A stretch of DNA of 64,000 nt from Flavobacteriaceae bacterium (GCA_028284745.1 JANQRC010000048.1:1-64000), one strand, 5' to 3'. Counted from the first letter of the stretch, positions 6,561 through 15,483 are shown. Program-made: numbers and translations. The notes: generated from the letters alone by a model not told the origin.

Positions 6561-9371
6561 TTGAGAAAAGTGTTCCTCCTCTTGTTGGCAATCATCCCCT
6601 TGCTTTGTTTTTCGCAAGAACTCCCTCCTGTACTGACATTCTATCCAGACACCTATGGTGGCGCTAATCAAAACTGGATGATCGCCCAGGATGACAACAA
6701 TTACATTTACGCGGCCAATAATGAGGGACTTCTAGAATACAACGGTGCCAATTGGCGTCTGTACCCTTCGCCCAATCAGACCATACTACGATCTGTGAAA
6801 GCGGTTGGCGATAAGATCTACACAGGCTGCTATATGGATTTTGGCTATTGGCAGCGCGATAGTTCTGGGGCATTGCAGTATACCTCATTGACTTCAACAA
6901 TTAAAGATAAGCTGGCCAAAGACGAACAGTTCTGGAACATCATCACTTACAGGCAATGGATCGTTTTTCAATCGTTGGATCAGTTCTTTCTGCACGACAC
7001 CAGCAATGATTCCTTTGATATGATCACACCCAATGACAAGATCGTACGCTCATACAAAGTAGACGACGCTATCCTTTTCCAATCACTAGATTCTGGCCTA
7101 TACGAGATTGAAAATGGTACTTATAAGTTGGTCACGAATGATGCCAACATACTGGGCAAAAGAATTGTTGATGTTTTTGGCAAGGACAGACAGACAATGG
7201 TGTTGACTGAGAACGATGGCATATTCACATTAGAAGATGGAGCCCTCGTCCGAAACGAATCTCTTTCAGAAGAAATACTTAAAATGGGCGCAGTGTATGA
7301 CGCACTCATGCTGAACAATGGTGATTTGGCCATAGGCTCTATCTCTAATGGGATCTTGGTCATCAGCCAAGAAGATCAAAAAAAATATCGCATCGACCAG
7401 GCTAAAGGCCTGGCCAACAATACCGTATTGTCGACCTTTGAAGACCGTGAGCACAATATATGGCTAGGCCTTGATAACGGGATAAATTGCATCAACGTCA
7501 GTTCTCCATACAGGATCTTCAACGATACCCAAGGCGCGCTGGGCACCATTTACACTACTGCACAATATCAAGGAAAGTTGTTCCTAGGCACCAATCAGGG
7601 GCTGTTCTTCAAAGACCAAGATAAGGAAGCCGGCCTATCCGCACCATTTCAGTTTGTAGAAGGAACCCAAGGGCAAGTATGGTCACTATTCGAATACGAT
7701 GAAACATTGTTCTGCGGACACAACGCGGGTACTTTCATTATAAAAAATGGCAAGGCAGAATTGATCACAAAAAACCAAGGAACATGGAAGTTATCGCCTG
7801 TCCCGACAAAGGAAAACCTTTTGATGCAAGGCACTTACAATGGGTTGAGCCTTTTGAAGAAAGAGAACGGCAAGTGGCAATTTTCGCATACCTTAGAAGG
7901 CTTTAAATATTCGTCTAGGTATTTCGAGTTCTTAGACCCCAACCACATGTTCATGAACCATGAGTACAAGGGTGTCTATGAGTTGGCGTTGAATGATGAC
8001 CTTACGATGGTCTCTTCATTTAAGAAGCTAGACCACCCGCCAAAATATAAAAACTCTAGCCTGACAAAATATCAGGGAAGCATTCTCTATGGATATGAGG
8101 ATGGCGTTTATGAACTGAATCCAGATTCAAAGAGTTTTATAAAAGATCCCGTACTCAGCATTCCCTATCAACAGTCTGTCTACCATTCCGGGAAACTCAT
8201 CGTGGACCAAACAGACAAACTTTGGCTCTTCACAGAAAATGCCTTGCACTATGCTATTACAGGTAAATTGAGCAACGACCCTATTCTCAATGAGGTATCC
8301 ATACCTTATGACCTTAGGAGAACGCTGCATGGATATGAGAACATACTTCATCTGGATGGTGAGACCTTTCTATTAGGAGGCAAACACGGATACCTAACCG
8401 TCTCTTTAGACCAACGATCGAGCAAAGAACACAACATCGCGATCAACAGTGTAGCTAAAAGTGAAATAGTGGGCAAACCCATAGAATTGTCTATTGACAG
8501 CACTGGTATTTTCAATAATAAAGAGAACAATATCTCGATCAGCTACAGCATTCCCAATTATGACAAATACAAGGTAGTTAAATACCAACACAAACTATCC
8601 GGTCATTATGACTCATGGGGTGAAATGCATTCCCAGTCAAACGTAAAATTCGAGAATTTACCTTTTGGCGATTATACCTTTGAGGTCAGAGGTATGGTGG
8701 GAGAAACACCTACTTCAAACACGGCAACGTATAACTTTACGATAAAGAGGCCATGGTTTTTGTCGAACATTGCGATGCTATTATACGTGCTTGCTCTTAT
8801 TGCCATTGGGTCTGTGGTACATAATATCTACAGACAACACTACAAACAGCAGCAGTACAGGCTGATCACGGAAAACCAAAAGCAATTAGAGATCCAGCAA
8901 TTAGAAGCTGATCAAGAGATCATGAAAATGAAGAACGAACAGCTAGAGTCTACGATCGAGAGCAAGAATAGAGAATTGGCCGCCTCGACCATGAGCCTGA
9001 TCAACAAGAATGAGATCCTTGCCCAAATAAAAGGTGAGCTCACAAAAAAGGGAGACCAAAGCAACAATGTATCATATGTGGTAAGGCTCATCGATAAGAA
9101 CATTAATGAAGAAGACAACTGGAACTTCTTTAAAGAAGCCTTTAACAATGCAGACAAAGATTTCTTGCAAAAGATAAAGTCGGTCCATCCGCAATTGACA
9201 CCTAACGACCTCCGCTTGTGTGCCTATTTAAGGCTGAATCTTTCTTCAAAAGAGATTGCCCCCTTGCTAAACATCACTTCAAGAAGTGTAGAGATCAAGC
9301 GCTATCGACTTCGTAAAAAGATGAATCTGCCGCACGAAAAGAGCCTGGTGGAATACATTCTTTCGATTTGA
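6561..9371 (+). CDS. Membrane-anchored beta-propeller / LuxR-type one-component regulator
   Basis: A 936-aa protein that senses outside the inner membrane and regulates transcription inside. Order of parts: signal sequence (residues 1-19, ending CFSQ), periplasmic two-component-regulator propeller blades (about 20-620, with repeats such as WMIAQDDNNYIYAANNEGLL and EDREHNIWLGLDNGI), a Y_Y_Y domain (about 655-715), one membrane segment (about 731-752), a charged coiled coil (about 770-816) and a C-terminal LuxR-like helix-turn-helix (about 876-936; LRLNLSSKEIAPLLNITSRS). There is no kinase or receiver domain. The start is TTG: an in-frame TAG lies immediately upstream, and the signal peptide and promoter agree with TTG. 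Such regulators often control polysaccharide loci, but no partner operon is next to this one. Confidence 0.88.
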   Translation: MRKVFLLLLAIIPLLCFSQELPPVLTFYPDTYGGANQNWMIAQDDNNYIYAANNEGLLEYNGANWRLYPSPNQTILRSVKAVGDKIYTGCYMDFGYWQRDSSGALQYTSLTSTIKDKLAKDEQFWNIITYRQWIVFQSLDQFFLHDTSNDSFDMITPNDKIVRSYKVDDAILFQSLDSGLYEIENGTYKLVTNDANILGKRIVDVFGKDRQTMVLTENDGIFTLEDGALVRNESLSEEILKMGAVYDALMLNNGDLAIGSISNGILVISQEDQKKYRIDQAKGLANNTVLSTFEDREHNIWLGLDNGINCINVSSPYRIFNDTQGALGTIYTTAQYQGKLFLGTNQGLFFKDQDKEAGLSAPFQFVEGTQGQVWSLFEYDETLFCGHNAGTFIIKNGKAELITKNQGTWKLSPVPTKENLLMQGTYNGLSLLKKENGKWQFSHTLEGFKYSSRYFEFLDPNHMFMNHEYKGVYELALNDDLTMVSSFKKLDHPPKYKNSSLTKYQGSILYGYEDGVYELNPDSKSFIKDPVLSIPYQQSVYHSGKLIVDQTDKLWLFTENALHYAITGKLSNDPILNEVSIPYDLRRTLHGYENILHLDGETFLLGGKHGYLTVSLDQRSSKEHNIAINSVAKSEIVGKPIELSIDSTGIFNNKENNISISYSIPNYDKYKVVKYQHKLSGHYDSWGEMHSQSNVKFENLPFGDYTFEVRGMVGETPTSNTATYNFTIKRPWFLSNIAMLLYVLALIAIGSVVHNIYRQHYKQQQYRLITENQKQLEIQQLEADQEIMKMKNEQLESTIESKNRELAASTMSLINKNEILAQIKGELTKKGDQSNNVSYVVRLIDKNINEEDNWNFFKEAFNNADKDFLQKIKSVHPQLTPNDLRLCAYLRLNLSSKEIAPLLNITSRSVEIKRYRLRKKMNLPHEKSLVEYILSI

Positions 9372-9388
9372 CACTGTATACAAAACTT

Positions 9389-9420
9389 GGTAAAACTTCC
9401 ATCAATGGTGGAAGCTTACC
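9389..9420 (+). terminator. Hairpin after the propeller regulator
   Basis: Bases from gg at 9389 to cc at 9420 fold with ggtaa/ttacc outside and cttcca/tggaag inside, 18 bases after the regulator stop. A T-run (gtttttt) follows at about 9434, so the terminator assignment is plausible but not perfect. Confidence 0.5.
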
Positions 9421-9480
9421 CCTTGGTCTTACCGTTTTTTAGTTGAATTCCCTCATTGACGCCATAGCACCCCCAAAGTC

Positions 9481-9549
9481 CCCTCAAGGAGATAGTCGAT
9501 CTGTCTGATCAAGGAGCCAGTCGACCTGTCTGAATTTCTCCCTTGAGGG
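9481..9549. repeat. Inverted repeat enclosing two 15-base direct repeats
   Basis: Arms 9481-9492 (ccctcaaggaga) and 9537-9549 (tctcccttgaggg) are complementary apart from one extra base. Inside them, agtcgatctgtctga (9494-9508) and agtcgacctgtctga (9519-9533) are direct repeats with one difference and a period of 25 bases. Confidence 0.7.
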
Positions 9550-9593
9550 AGAAGAGCGTGTTCCTTGAAAACTCCTCTAGAGTTTGATCAGGG

Positions 9594-9612
9594 CCACCAC
9601 TTCTAGTGGTGG
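9594..9612. repeat. Perfect 8-bp stem-loop near the rimO end
   Basis: ccaccact (9594-9601) pairs with agtggtgg (9605-9612) around the loop tct. It lies between the convergent 3' ends of the regulator and rimO and may help end transcription from either side, although a T-run is poor on the minus strand. Confidence 0.55.
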
Positions 9613-9684
9613 ACCTTTATTTCAAGATCGGATCACATGTTTTGACACTAGGTCTTCTCTACCGCAGAACAATTCAAGCATTGA

Positions 9685-10989
9685 CTAAGACAATGGGCGT
9701 GCATACAGGTCAAAATCCCCTGCTTCAAACACTTCCACCTCTATAAACTCACCTTGTTTCACATAATGCGCAGTAGCATCGATGAGCACTTCGTTATCAA
9801 CATCAGGAGAGTCGAACTCTGTCCGGCCAATAAAATAACTACCCTCTTTGCGGTCTATGATCACCTTGAAGGTCTTTCCTATCCTCTCCTGGTTTAGCTC
9901 CCATGAGATCTGTGATTGTATTTCCATGATCTCGTTAGCGCGCTGCTGTTTAACCTCTTCTGGAACATCGTCATCTAGTTGATGAGCATGTGTATTCTCC
10001 TCATGGCTATAGGTAAAGCAACCCAGACGATCGAAACGCTGCTTTTGCACCCAATCTTTCAATAACTGAAAATCTTCTTCGGTCTCGCCAGGATACCCAA
10101 CGATAAGTGTAGTCCTGATGGCCATCTCTGGCACTTCCTCCCTAAAAGAATCAAGCAGCGCGTTGGTCTTCTCATAGGTAGTACCGCGACGCATACTCTT
10201 CAATATCCTAGTAGCGATGTGCTGAAGCGGAATATCGATGTAATTGCACACTTTCGGCTCATCCCGCATTACTTCTAACACATCCTTAGGAAACCCTGTC
10301 GGAAATGCATAGTGAAGTCGAATCCATTCGACACCTTCTACTTCTGCGAGCTCGCGAAGTAACTCTGCAAGCTTTCTTTTCTTGTATAGGTCAAGACCAT
10401 AATAGGTAAGATCCTGTGCTATTAGAATAAGTTCTTTCACACCATCTGAAGCCAGTTTCTTGGCTTCTATCACAAGTTCTTCAATGGGTTTAGACTTGTG
10501 CTTGCCCCGCATCAAAGGGATCGCACAGAACGAACAGGGTCGGTCGCATCCCTCGGCGATCTTCAGGTAGGCGTAATTCTTTGGCGTAGTCGTTACACGC
10601 TCGCCGATAAGTTCATGCTTATAATCTGCCCCTAAAGCCTTTAAAAGGCTTGGTAGCTCAGTGGTGCCGAAGTATTGGTCTACATTGGGTATTTCTTTCT
10701 GAAGGGCTGGCTTATAGCGTTCACTCAAACAACCTGTCACAAACACCTTGTCGACGATCCCCTGTTCTTTCTTCTGGGCAAACTCTAAAATCGTATTGAC
10801 GCTTTCCTCCTTCGCATTGTCGATAAAACCACAAGTATTGATCACCACAATATTTCCTTCCTGCTCATGAACAACCTCTTTGTTGTTGGCACGCAATTGT
10901 CCCATCAGCACTTCAGAATCATAGACGTTCTTAGAGCAGCCCAACGTAACTACGTTGATCTTATTTTTCTTTAGTGATTTTGTGCGCAT
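9685..10989 (-). CDS. rimO: Ribosomal protein S12 methylthiotransferase RimO
   Basis: A radical-SAM enzyme that adds a methylthio group to an aspartate of ribosomal protein S12. From the ATG at 10989 the product has 434 aa: an N-terminal UPF0004 domain with INVVTLGCSKNVYDSE and cluster-binding Cys residues (GCSKN, NTCGF, TGCL), a radical-SAM motif EGCDRPCSFCAIP, and a C-terminal TRAM domain (ending EAGDFDLYARPLS). An upstream in-frame start would add 15 residues (MAPYVKQ...). That start lies upstream of a perfect -7 box at 11004-11011, so the shorter one is preferred. It is close to ftsY and rpmB, the normal flavobacterial neighbourhood, although two genes intervene here. Confidence 0.95.
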   Translation of the reverse strand: MRTKSLKKNKINVVTLGCSKNVYDSEVLMGQLRANNKEVVHEQEGNIVVINTCGFIDNAKEESVNTILEFAQKKEQGIVDKVFVTGCLSERYKPALQKEIPNVDQYFGTTELPSLLKALGADYKHELIGERVTTTPKNYAYLKIAEGCDRPCSFCAIPLMRGKHKSKPIEELVIEAKKLASDGVKELILIAQDLTYYGLDLYKKRKLAELLRELAEVEGVEWIRLHYAFPTGFPKDVLEVMRDEPKVCNYIDIPLQHIATRILKSMRRGTTYEKTNALLDSFREEVPEMAIRTTLIVGYPGETEEDFQLLKDWVQKQRFDRLGCFTYSHEENTHAHQLDDDVPEEVKQQRANEIMEIQSQISWELNQERIGKTFKVIIDRKEGSYFIGRTEFDSPDVDNEVLIDATAHYVKQGEFIEVEVFEAGDFDLYARPLS

Positions 10990-11003
10990 GGCTATAAAGA
11001 AGG

Positions 11004-11011
11004 CAAAGATA
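11004..11011 (-). promoter_or_regulatory. -7 box of rimO promoter
   Basis: The minus strand reads TATCTTTG, an exact match to TAnnTTTG, 14 bases before the rimO start at 10989. The resulting leader would be only a few bases. No convincing -33 TTTG is visible at the usual distance. Confidence 0.55.
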
Positions 11012-11120
11012 CATTGTTTGACATAAGGTGCCATAATGGCAAAGCGATTTACCCAGAGAAAAATCTGAACATTGTTAGATTTGGTTTATACTTGTATAAC
11101 TTTTCTATCGCAAGCAAGCC

Positions 11121-12067
11121 ATGACATATAGATATAGAATTCTTTCATTATTAGTCTCTTTAAGCTTTTCATATGTAGCTTTCGCTCAAAAACTAGTACC
11201 TATAGACACGGCAGACCATAAGCTAAGAATCGAACTTATAAAAGAATACGAAACCGAGCACAAGGACTTCAACCATAGAATAAATGAAAGTACAAAAGGG
11301 GCTTTTAGGAAGGACAAACTTGAAGCATACAAAGCTATACAATCCAAGATGATAAGGCAGCTCAGGAAAAAGAGGTTCTTTTTTGATGAAAGATATGCGA
11401 ATTATATAGACTCTATTGTCAATAGTATTGTCGAGAGTAATCATCAGCTACAGGGTCGGAGGCTAAAAATTCTAATATCAAGATCTTCTAGCGCTAATGC
11501 ATTTAGTTTGGCTGAAGGATCGTTGATCATCAACATAGGCCTATTCGAAAATTTGCAAAATGAGCACCAAATAGCCTCTGTAATATGCCACGAAATAGCT
11601 CATGAGTATTCGATATGGATTCTCTAAGAACCCATCCCAAAATGTTGGAACGTATCATAAAGCTTGAAACCTTATTTCCAGAAGCTAAGATGGGAGAGCA
11701 AAGGAACCCAGGGAAAGAATACCAAATGTTGAAGAAGTTAGCAATCCAAGAAAAATTGGTCAATCTATACCATATCGAACAATATGGGCTAAGCCTTTTC
11801 TTGACATTTATAAAACTACAAGAAGATATTGATGACAGCTACGCAAAGCTATATGTAGGTAAAAACTTTGAGGCATTATATAAAGCAAAACGCAAGTATC
11901 AATTCAATAGGCATGTAGATATCATCATCCCGAATGAACAGTCGCCAGACTATCAACAATTCTTAAGTTTTTTATGGAACCTAAAATTGCACGAACTAAA
12001 GGCTTTTGCAGACTACTATGCTAACCCTAATAAAACAACTGCGACTGTTTTTGGCGATGATCAGTAA
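11121..12067 (+). pseudogene. M48-family metalloprotease, broken by an internal deletion
   Basis: Two adjacent open frames are the ends of one secreted M48 peptidase. The first (11121-11627, 168 aa) has a signal peptide (ending VAFAQ), the region before the active site and the zinc motif VICHEIAHE (HEIAH), and then quickly stops. The second (in another frame, to 12067) carries the M48 C-terminal pattern DSLRTHPKMLERI. The part between them, which would hold the third zinc ligand (a Glu) and much of the catalytic domain, is missing. The junction is at about 11600-11612. Neither piece should be active. The 3' end overlaps the convergent neighbour by 7 bases. Confidence 0.75.
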
Positions 12068-13545
12068 TTAATTCTCTCTAGACGAATTTGATCGTAATCA
12101 GAATCCTTGTTGAACTCCCTGAGTAATATATATCCTTCTTTTGCGACATATGGCATAATGAAGTGTTCTTCTGATGACATAGGTATGATCTCATGGTTCA
12201 CTTTTCCATCAATGATGGAAACAATCCCCAAAATCCAATTCTTCTCCTTAGAATCTACCTCCTTCTTATAGTCCCTATAAAAGAACACAACACCTTCCGC
12301 ATCTGCCACATACTGAGAGTAGAGATAGTCAGACAATGACCATAACCATGATGATGACTTGTCTTTCTTTATCGTGAATTCATCTTTAAGATTGAAGTCC
12401 TTATCAAATTGTAATAAAACAAGGTCAGTGGCACTTAGTCCGCTAAAGAGCACCCCTCTTTCCTTGAGTTTTTCAGTTAATATGACCACACTACCATCTT
12501 TCAAAACAAAGTACTCTTTGCTATGCAGTGTTGATTTATCTTCCAATCTTCCTTTTTCATCGACATCTATAAACTCTTTGACATCTTCCCAAAGAACATA
12601 CTTCTTGGCCAACTCGTTTCCAACACTGTCCAAAACTATCTTAAAAAATCCTTCGGCTTTCTGATAATCGTAACCACTTGGCGCATATGGACTCATTCTT
12701 CCAATAACGTATGTTTTATCATCTATTACATGTGCTTGAAAAGAATGGCTGTACCCACCTTCTATATTATCTATTTGATAACTAAACTCTTCCTTTCCAT
12801 TCTCCATGTTCACTCTCTTTAGGAATTCGCTACGATCTATTTCATCTCTATCATCTTTAATTGAAAAAAGCATAAAAGACTCGTCTATATGTAAGATAGT
12901 TTTCTTATGCGAAACTCCGTATGGGTTGAAAATATATTCCCATGTTTGTTGCCTTTCGGGATTGTAATGCATTATACTTTTGGTGTTCTTGTTAGATTTT
13001 CCATATTTGCTTATCGGATAGCTGATGAAACCTTTTCCACTAGCTATAAGAACGTCTACCGAAGCTGTGTTGCGCTGATCTTTACCTAAACCTTTTTGGT
13101 TGCGTTCTCCCTCAATGACCTCACCTTCTTTTAAATAAAAAGGCTCAGACATTTCATTATCATCAAGGCTTAAAATCCTATGAGTTGTGAATACCTTGTT
13201 ACTATTTGTAGCATGAATATGAGCTTCAGATACAATAAGGGAGTTACCTATCTTTTCAGGAGGCATGAACCGAGAGTACATCCCCCTATATGCTGCATTG
13301 ATAAATTCTCCATTGGCTACTGCATTTAAATTCTTGTCTAGAATAACATACTCAAACTTCTCTTTTCCCTTCTCTACTTCACCGAGCTTGTATACTCCCA
13401 TATACCCAAAAAGCTCACTATCTATGTCCATTATGGGCGAAAAGCTCACCAATTGACCCGTGGCCAGGTCTGAAAGGCTAGACACTTGTGAGAAGCCATA
13501 GAAGCTAACAGAAGAGATCAGCAACCAAGCTATAATACTTTTCAT
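12061..13545 (-). CDS. Secreted protein of unknown function (possibly DUF6770-like)
   Basis: A 494-aa exported protein from the ATG at 13545 (an alternative ATG at 13560 adds five residues). The N-terminus MKSIIAWLLISSVSFYGFSQ is a signal peptide. The rest is a long series of beta-rich segments of the type FEYVILDKNLNAVANGEF, which suggests a propeller-like or repetitive fold. No catalytic motif, lipobox or T9SS C-terminal domain is seen. The pattern recalls flavobacterial secreted proteins annotated as DUF6770, but that is from memory and unverified. It is transcribed in the same direction as ftsY, which lies upstream, but the 52-base gap suggests separate expression. Confidence 0.75.
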   Translation of the reverse strand: MKSIIAWLLISSVSFYGFSQVSSLSDLATGQLVSFSPIMDIDSELFGYMGVYKLGEVEKGKEKFEYVILDKNLNAVANGEFINAAYRGMYSRFMPPEKIGNSLIVSEAHIHATNSNKVFTTHRILSLDDNEMSEPFYLKEGEVIEGERNQKGLGKDQRNTASVDVLIASGKGFISYPISKYGKSNKNTKSIMHYNPERQQTWEYIFNPYGVSHKKTILHIDESFMLFSIKDDRDEIDRSEFLKRVNMENGKEEFSYQIDNIEGGYSHSFQAHVIDDKTYVIGRMSPYAPSGYDYQKAEGFFKIVLDSVGNELAKKYVLWEDVKEFIDVDEKGRLEDKSTLHSKEYFVLKDGSVVILTEKLKERGVLFSGLSATDLVLLQFDKDFNLKDEFTIKKDKSSSWLWSLSDYLYSQYVADAEGVVFFYRDYKKEVDSKEKNWILGIVSIIDGKVNHEIIPMSSEEHFIMPYVAKEGYILLREFNKDSDYDQIRLERINY

Positions 13546-13597
13546 ATAATTGGTTATCATCAGTCTTATTTAACTTGTTTAGAATTTAAAAAGATGT

Positions 13598-14551
13598 CTA
13601 TTTGAAGAAAGAATCCACAAACTCGTATTTGTTGAACACCTGTAGATCCTCGATACCCTCTCCAACACCTATGTACTTTACGGGGACCTGAAACTGGTCA
13701 GAGATGCCGATCACCACACCTCCTTTGGCTGTACCATCGAGTTTGGTCACCGCAAGCGAAGTAACTTCGGTAGCTTTAGTGAACTGCTTGGCTTGCTCAA
13801 AGGCGTTCTGCCCAGTGGAGCCATCTAATACCAACAACACATCATGCGGAGCATCTTCGACCACCTTTTGCATGACTCGCTTTACTTTGGTGAGTTCGTT
13901 CATTAGGTTTACCTTGTTATGCAAACGGCCCGCTGTATCGATGATCACCACATCTGCATCTTGGTTCACAGCAGACTGCAACGTATCGAAGGCTACTGAA
14001 GCGGGGTCGCTTCCCATGCTCTGCTTGACGATGGGCACATCTACCCTATCTGCCCATACCTGCAATTGGTCGATCGCTGCCGCACGAAAGGTATCTGCTG
14101 CGCCCAGCACTACTTTTTTGCCCTGCTTCTTGAATTGGTATGCCAACTTGCCAATAGTGGTGGTCTTCCCTACTCCGTTAACTCCAACGACCATGATCAC
14201 ATAAGGTTTCTTGTCTTCAGGAATCGAGAACTCTGTTTCTTCACCTACATGGGTCTCGGAGAGCAATGCTGCGATCTCCTCACGGAGGATCTGATTGAGC
14301 TCGTCTGTACCCAAATACCTGTCTTTGGCCGCGCGTTCTTCGATGCGTTCTATGACTTTGAGCGTGGTCTCGACACCCACATCAGAAGTGACTAAAACCT
14401 CCTCGAGGTTATCTAGCACATCGTCATCTACCTTGCTTTTGCCTGCAACGGCACGAGACAACTTATCAAAAAAGCTGCTCTTGGATCTTTCGAGGCCCTT
14501 GTCTAGTGTCTCTTTCTTCTCTTTTGAGAATATGTTCTTAAAAAAACTCAT
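13598..14551 (-). CDS. ftsY: Signal recognition particle receptor FtsY
   Basis: A 317-aa SRP GTPase that docks the SRP-ribosome complex at the inner membrane. It has a short acidic/basic N-terminal part (no long A domain, usual for this phylum), the N domain helices, and the G domain with GVNGVGKTTTIGKLA (P-loop), AADTFRAAAIDQLQ, IIDTAGR and TKLDGTAKGG. Length is normal for Flavobacteriia. It lies downstream of rpmB-rpmG-DUF4295 in the same direction, but a strong terminator at 14730-14770 separates it from those genes, so it probably has its own promoter. Confidence 0.96.
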   Translation of the reverse strand: MSFFKNIFSKEKKETLDKGLERSKSSFFDKLSRAVAGKSKVDDDVLDNLEEVLVTSDVGVETTLKVIERIEERAAKDRYLGTDELNQILREEIAALLSETHVGEETEFSIPEDKKPYVIMVVGVNGVGKTTTIGKLAYQFKKQGKKVVLGAADTFRAAAIDQLQVWADRVDVPIVKQSMGSDPASVAFDTLQSAVNQDADVVIIDTAGRLHNKVNLMNELTKVKRVMQKVVEDAPHDVLLVLDGSTGQNAFEQAKQFTKATEVTSLAVTKLDGTAKGGVVIGISDQFQVPVKYIGVGEGIEDLQVFNKYEFVDSFFK

Positions 14552-14641
14552 CGAAAAAGTTTATGGGTTTATGAGTTTATAAGTCTAAGCTTTTCGCGTT
14601 GGTCGTGGTAGCCCCTCTACTTCGCTCCGTACAGGCTCGCC

Positions 14642-14679
14642 CTTTTGTTATGCCTCGACCACGCTCGGCATGACAAAAG
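14642..14679. repeat. 13-bp imperfect palindrome of interspersed-repeat type
   Basis: Bases 14642-14654 pair with 14667-14679 (cttttgt/acaaaag and atgcc/ggcat with one G-T pair), leaving a 12-base loop. On the minus strand it reads like the tcatgccgagcg...gtcgaggcat type of extragenic repeat common in flavobacterial genomes. It lies between ftsY and the operon terminator. Confidence 0.6.
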
Positions 14680-14729
14680 ATACAACGTACGACACGCCCC
14701 CGAGTACTCGGAGGAACGCCAAAATTATT

Positions 14730-14770
14730 AAAAAAACAAAAAGCTATCCTCGTACTTGGAGGATAGCTTT
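14730..14770 (-). terminator. Rho-independent terminator of the rpmB-rpmG-DUF4295 operon
   Basis: Perfect 12-bp stem 14740-14751 / 14759-14770 with a 7-base loop. On the minus strand the stem is followed by a T-rich run (ttgttttttt). It lies 22 bases after the DUF4295 stop. Confidence 0.88.
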
Positions 14771-14792
14771 GAAAATATCGTGATGGGTTGCC

Positions 14793-14948
14793 TTACTTCT
14801 GCTTTGACAGCCACTCGTTTACCGAACCTGGGTCCATGATGCTCTCTACAAAAGTATAGGCACCACTTTTTGGAGATTTGACCATCTTGATGGCCTTTGT
14901 CAATCTCTTTGAGCTTGTCTGTAAGGTTGCTACCGTTTTCTTTGCCAT
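14793..14948 (-). CDS. DUF4295 small protein
   Basis: A 51-aa basic protein starting MAKKTVATLQTSSKRLTKAI and ending VNEWLSKQK. It was read directly from the minus strand. DUF4295 proteins of about 50 aa are found in Bacteroidota immediately after rpmG; the function is unknown, and the ribosomal context and basic composition suggest a ribosome-associated role. It follows rpmG by 12 bases and precedes the operon terminator. Confidence 0.9.
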   Translation of the reverse strand: MAKKTVATLQTSSKRLTKAIKMVKSPKSGAYTFVESIMDPGSVNEWLSKQK

Positions 14949-14960
14949 GCTTCCTTAGTT

Positions 14961-15143
14961 TTACTTGATTTCTTTATGAACTGTCATCTTCTTTAGGATC
15001 GGGTTGAATTTCTTCAGCTCGATTCTATCGGGAGTGTTCTTCTTGTTCTTGGTAGTGACATAGCGCGAGGTCCCTGGCATGCCAGAATTCTTATGTTCTG
15101 TGCACTCAAGGATCACCTGTACTCTGTTTCCTTTTTTTGCCAT
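14961..15143 (-). CDS. rpmG: 50S ribosomal protein L33
   Basis: A 60-aa large-subunit ribosomal protein. [20 protein letters not shown] and the [17 protein letters not shown] tail are diagnostic of L33. Only one Cys (ECTE) is present, so it is the zinc-free (C-minus) form rather than the four-Cys form. It lies 26 bases after rpmB and 12 bases before DUF4295 in one operon. Confidence 0.96.
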   Translation of the reverse strand: MAKKGNRVQVILECTEHKNSGMPGTSRYVTTKNKKNTPDRIELKKFNPILKKMTVHKEIK

Positions 15144-15169
15144 GATCTAAATCTTTGACCGTTAAGGGT

Positions 15170-15406
15170 TTATTTGATGAATCCGTTAGCCCTGGCTTCT
15201 TTAAGCACAGCAGAGATTCCTTTTTTGTTGATCGTCTTCAAAGCGGAGGTCGACACTTTTAATGTGATCCACCTGTCTTCCTCAGGGATGTAAAAACGCT
15301 TTTTGGTAAGGTTGGCGTGAAATTTACGTTTGGTCTTGTTCATAGCGTGAGAGACATTGTTCCCTACCATCGCCTTCTTACCTGTAAGTTGACAAACTCT
15401 AGACAT
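15170..15406 (-). CDS. rpmB: 50S ribosomal protein L28
   Basis: A 78-aa large-subunit ribosomal protein starting MSRVCQLTGKKAMVGNNVSH, with the characteristic KTKRKFHANLTKKRFYIPEE region. It is first in the L28-L33-DUF4295 operon. A two-box promoter lies 39-69 bases upstream. Confidence 0.97.
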   Translation of the reverse strand: MSRVCQLTGKKAMVGNNVSHAMNKTKRKFHANLTKKRFYIPEEDRWITLKVSTSALKTINKKGISAVLKEARANGFIK

Positions 15407-15444
15407 TTTCTTATTCTTTAAAACGTTTCCTAAAAAACAGGGTG

Positions 15445-15475
15445 CAAATTTACGCTTTTTTGTCCGACTAGCAAA
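15445..15475 (-). promoter_or_regulatory. Two-box promoter of the rpmB operon
   Basis: On the minus strand TTTG (15472-15475) is followed after 19 bases by TAAATTTG (15445-15452), an exact TAnnTTTG. Spacing and both boxes fit the Bacteroidota primary sigma consensus. Confidence 0.75.
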
Positions 15476-15483
15476 TGCTTTCG

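Larger units (their letters stand above)
9372..9684. other. Repeat- and hairpin-rich intergenic region
   Basis: Between the convergent regulator and rimO. It holds the terminator-like hairpin at 9389-9420, a nested repeat structure at 9481-9549, a palindrome at about 9569-9585, and a perfect 8-bp stem with a 3-base loop at 9594-9612 (ccaccact / agtggtgg). No coding sequence is evident. Confidence 0.6.

Noticed and set aside
9685-11034. Longer rimO start adding MAPYVKQCIFAFFIAMR
   Set aside because: The extra N-terminus lies upstream of an exact promoter -7 box and is not found in RimO proteins.
13704-14204. 166-aa + strand open frame in ftsY
   Set aside because: Antisense to the conserved GTPase domain of ftsY; composition is that of a shadow frame.
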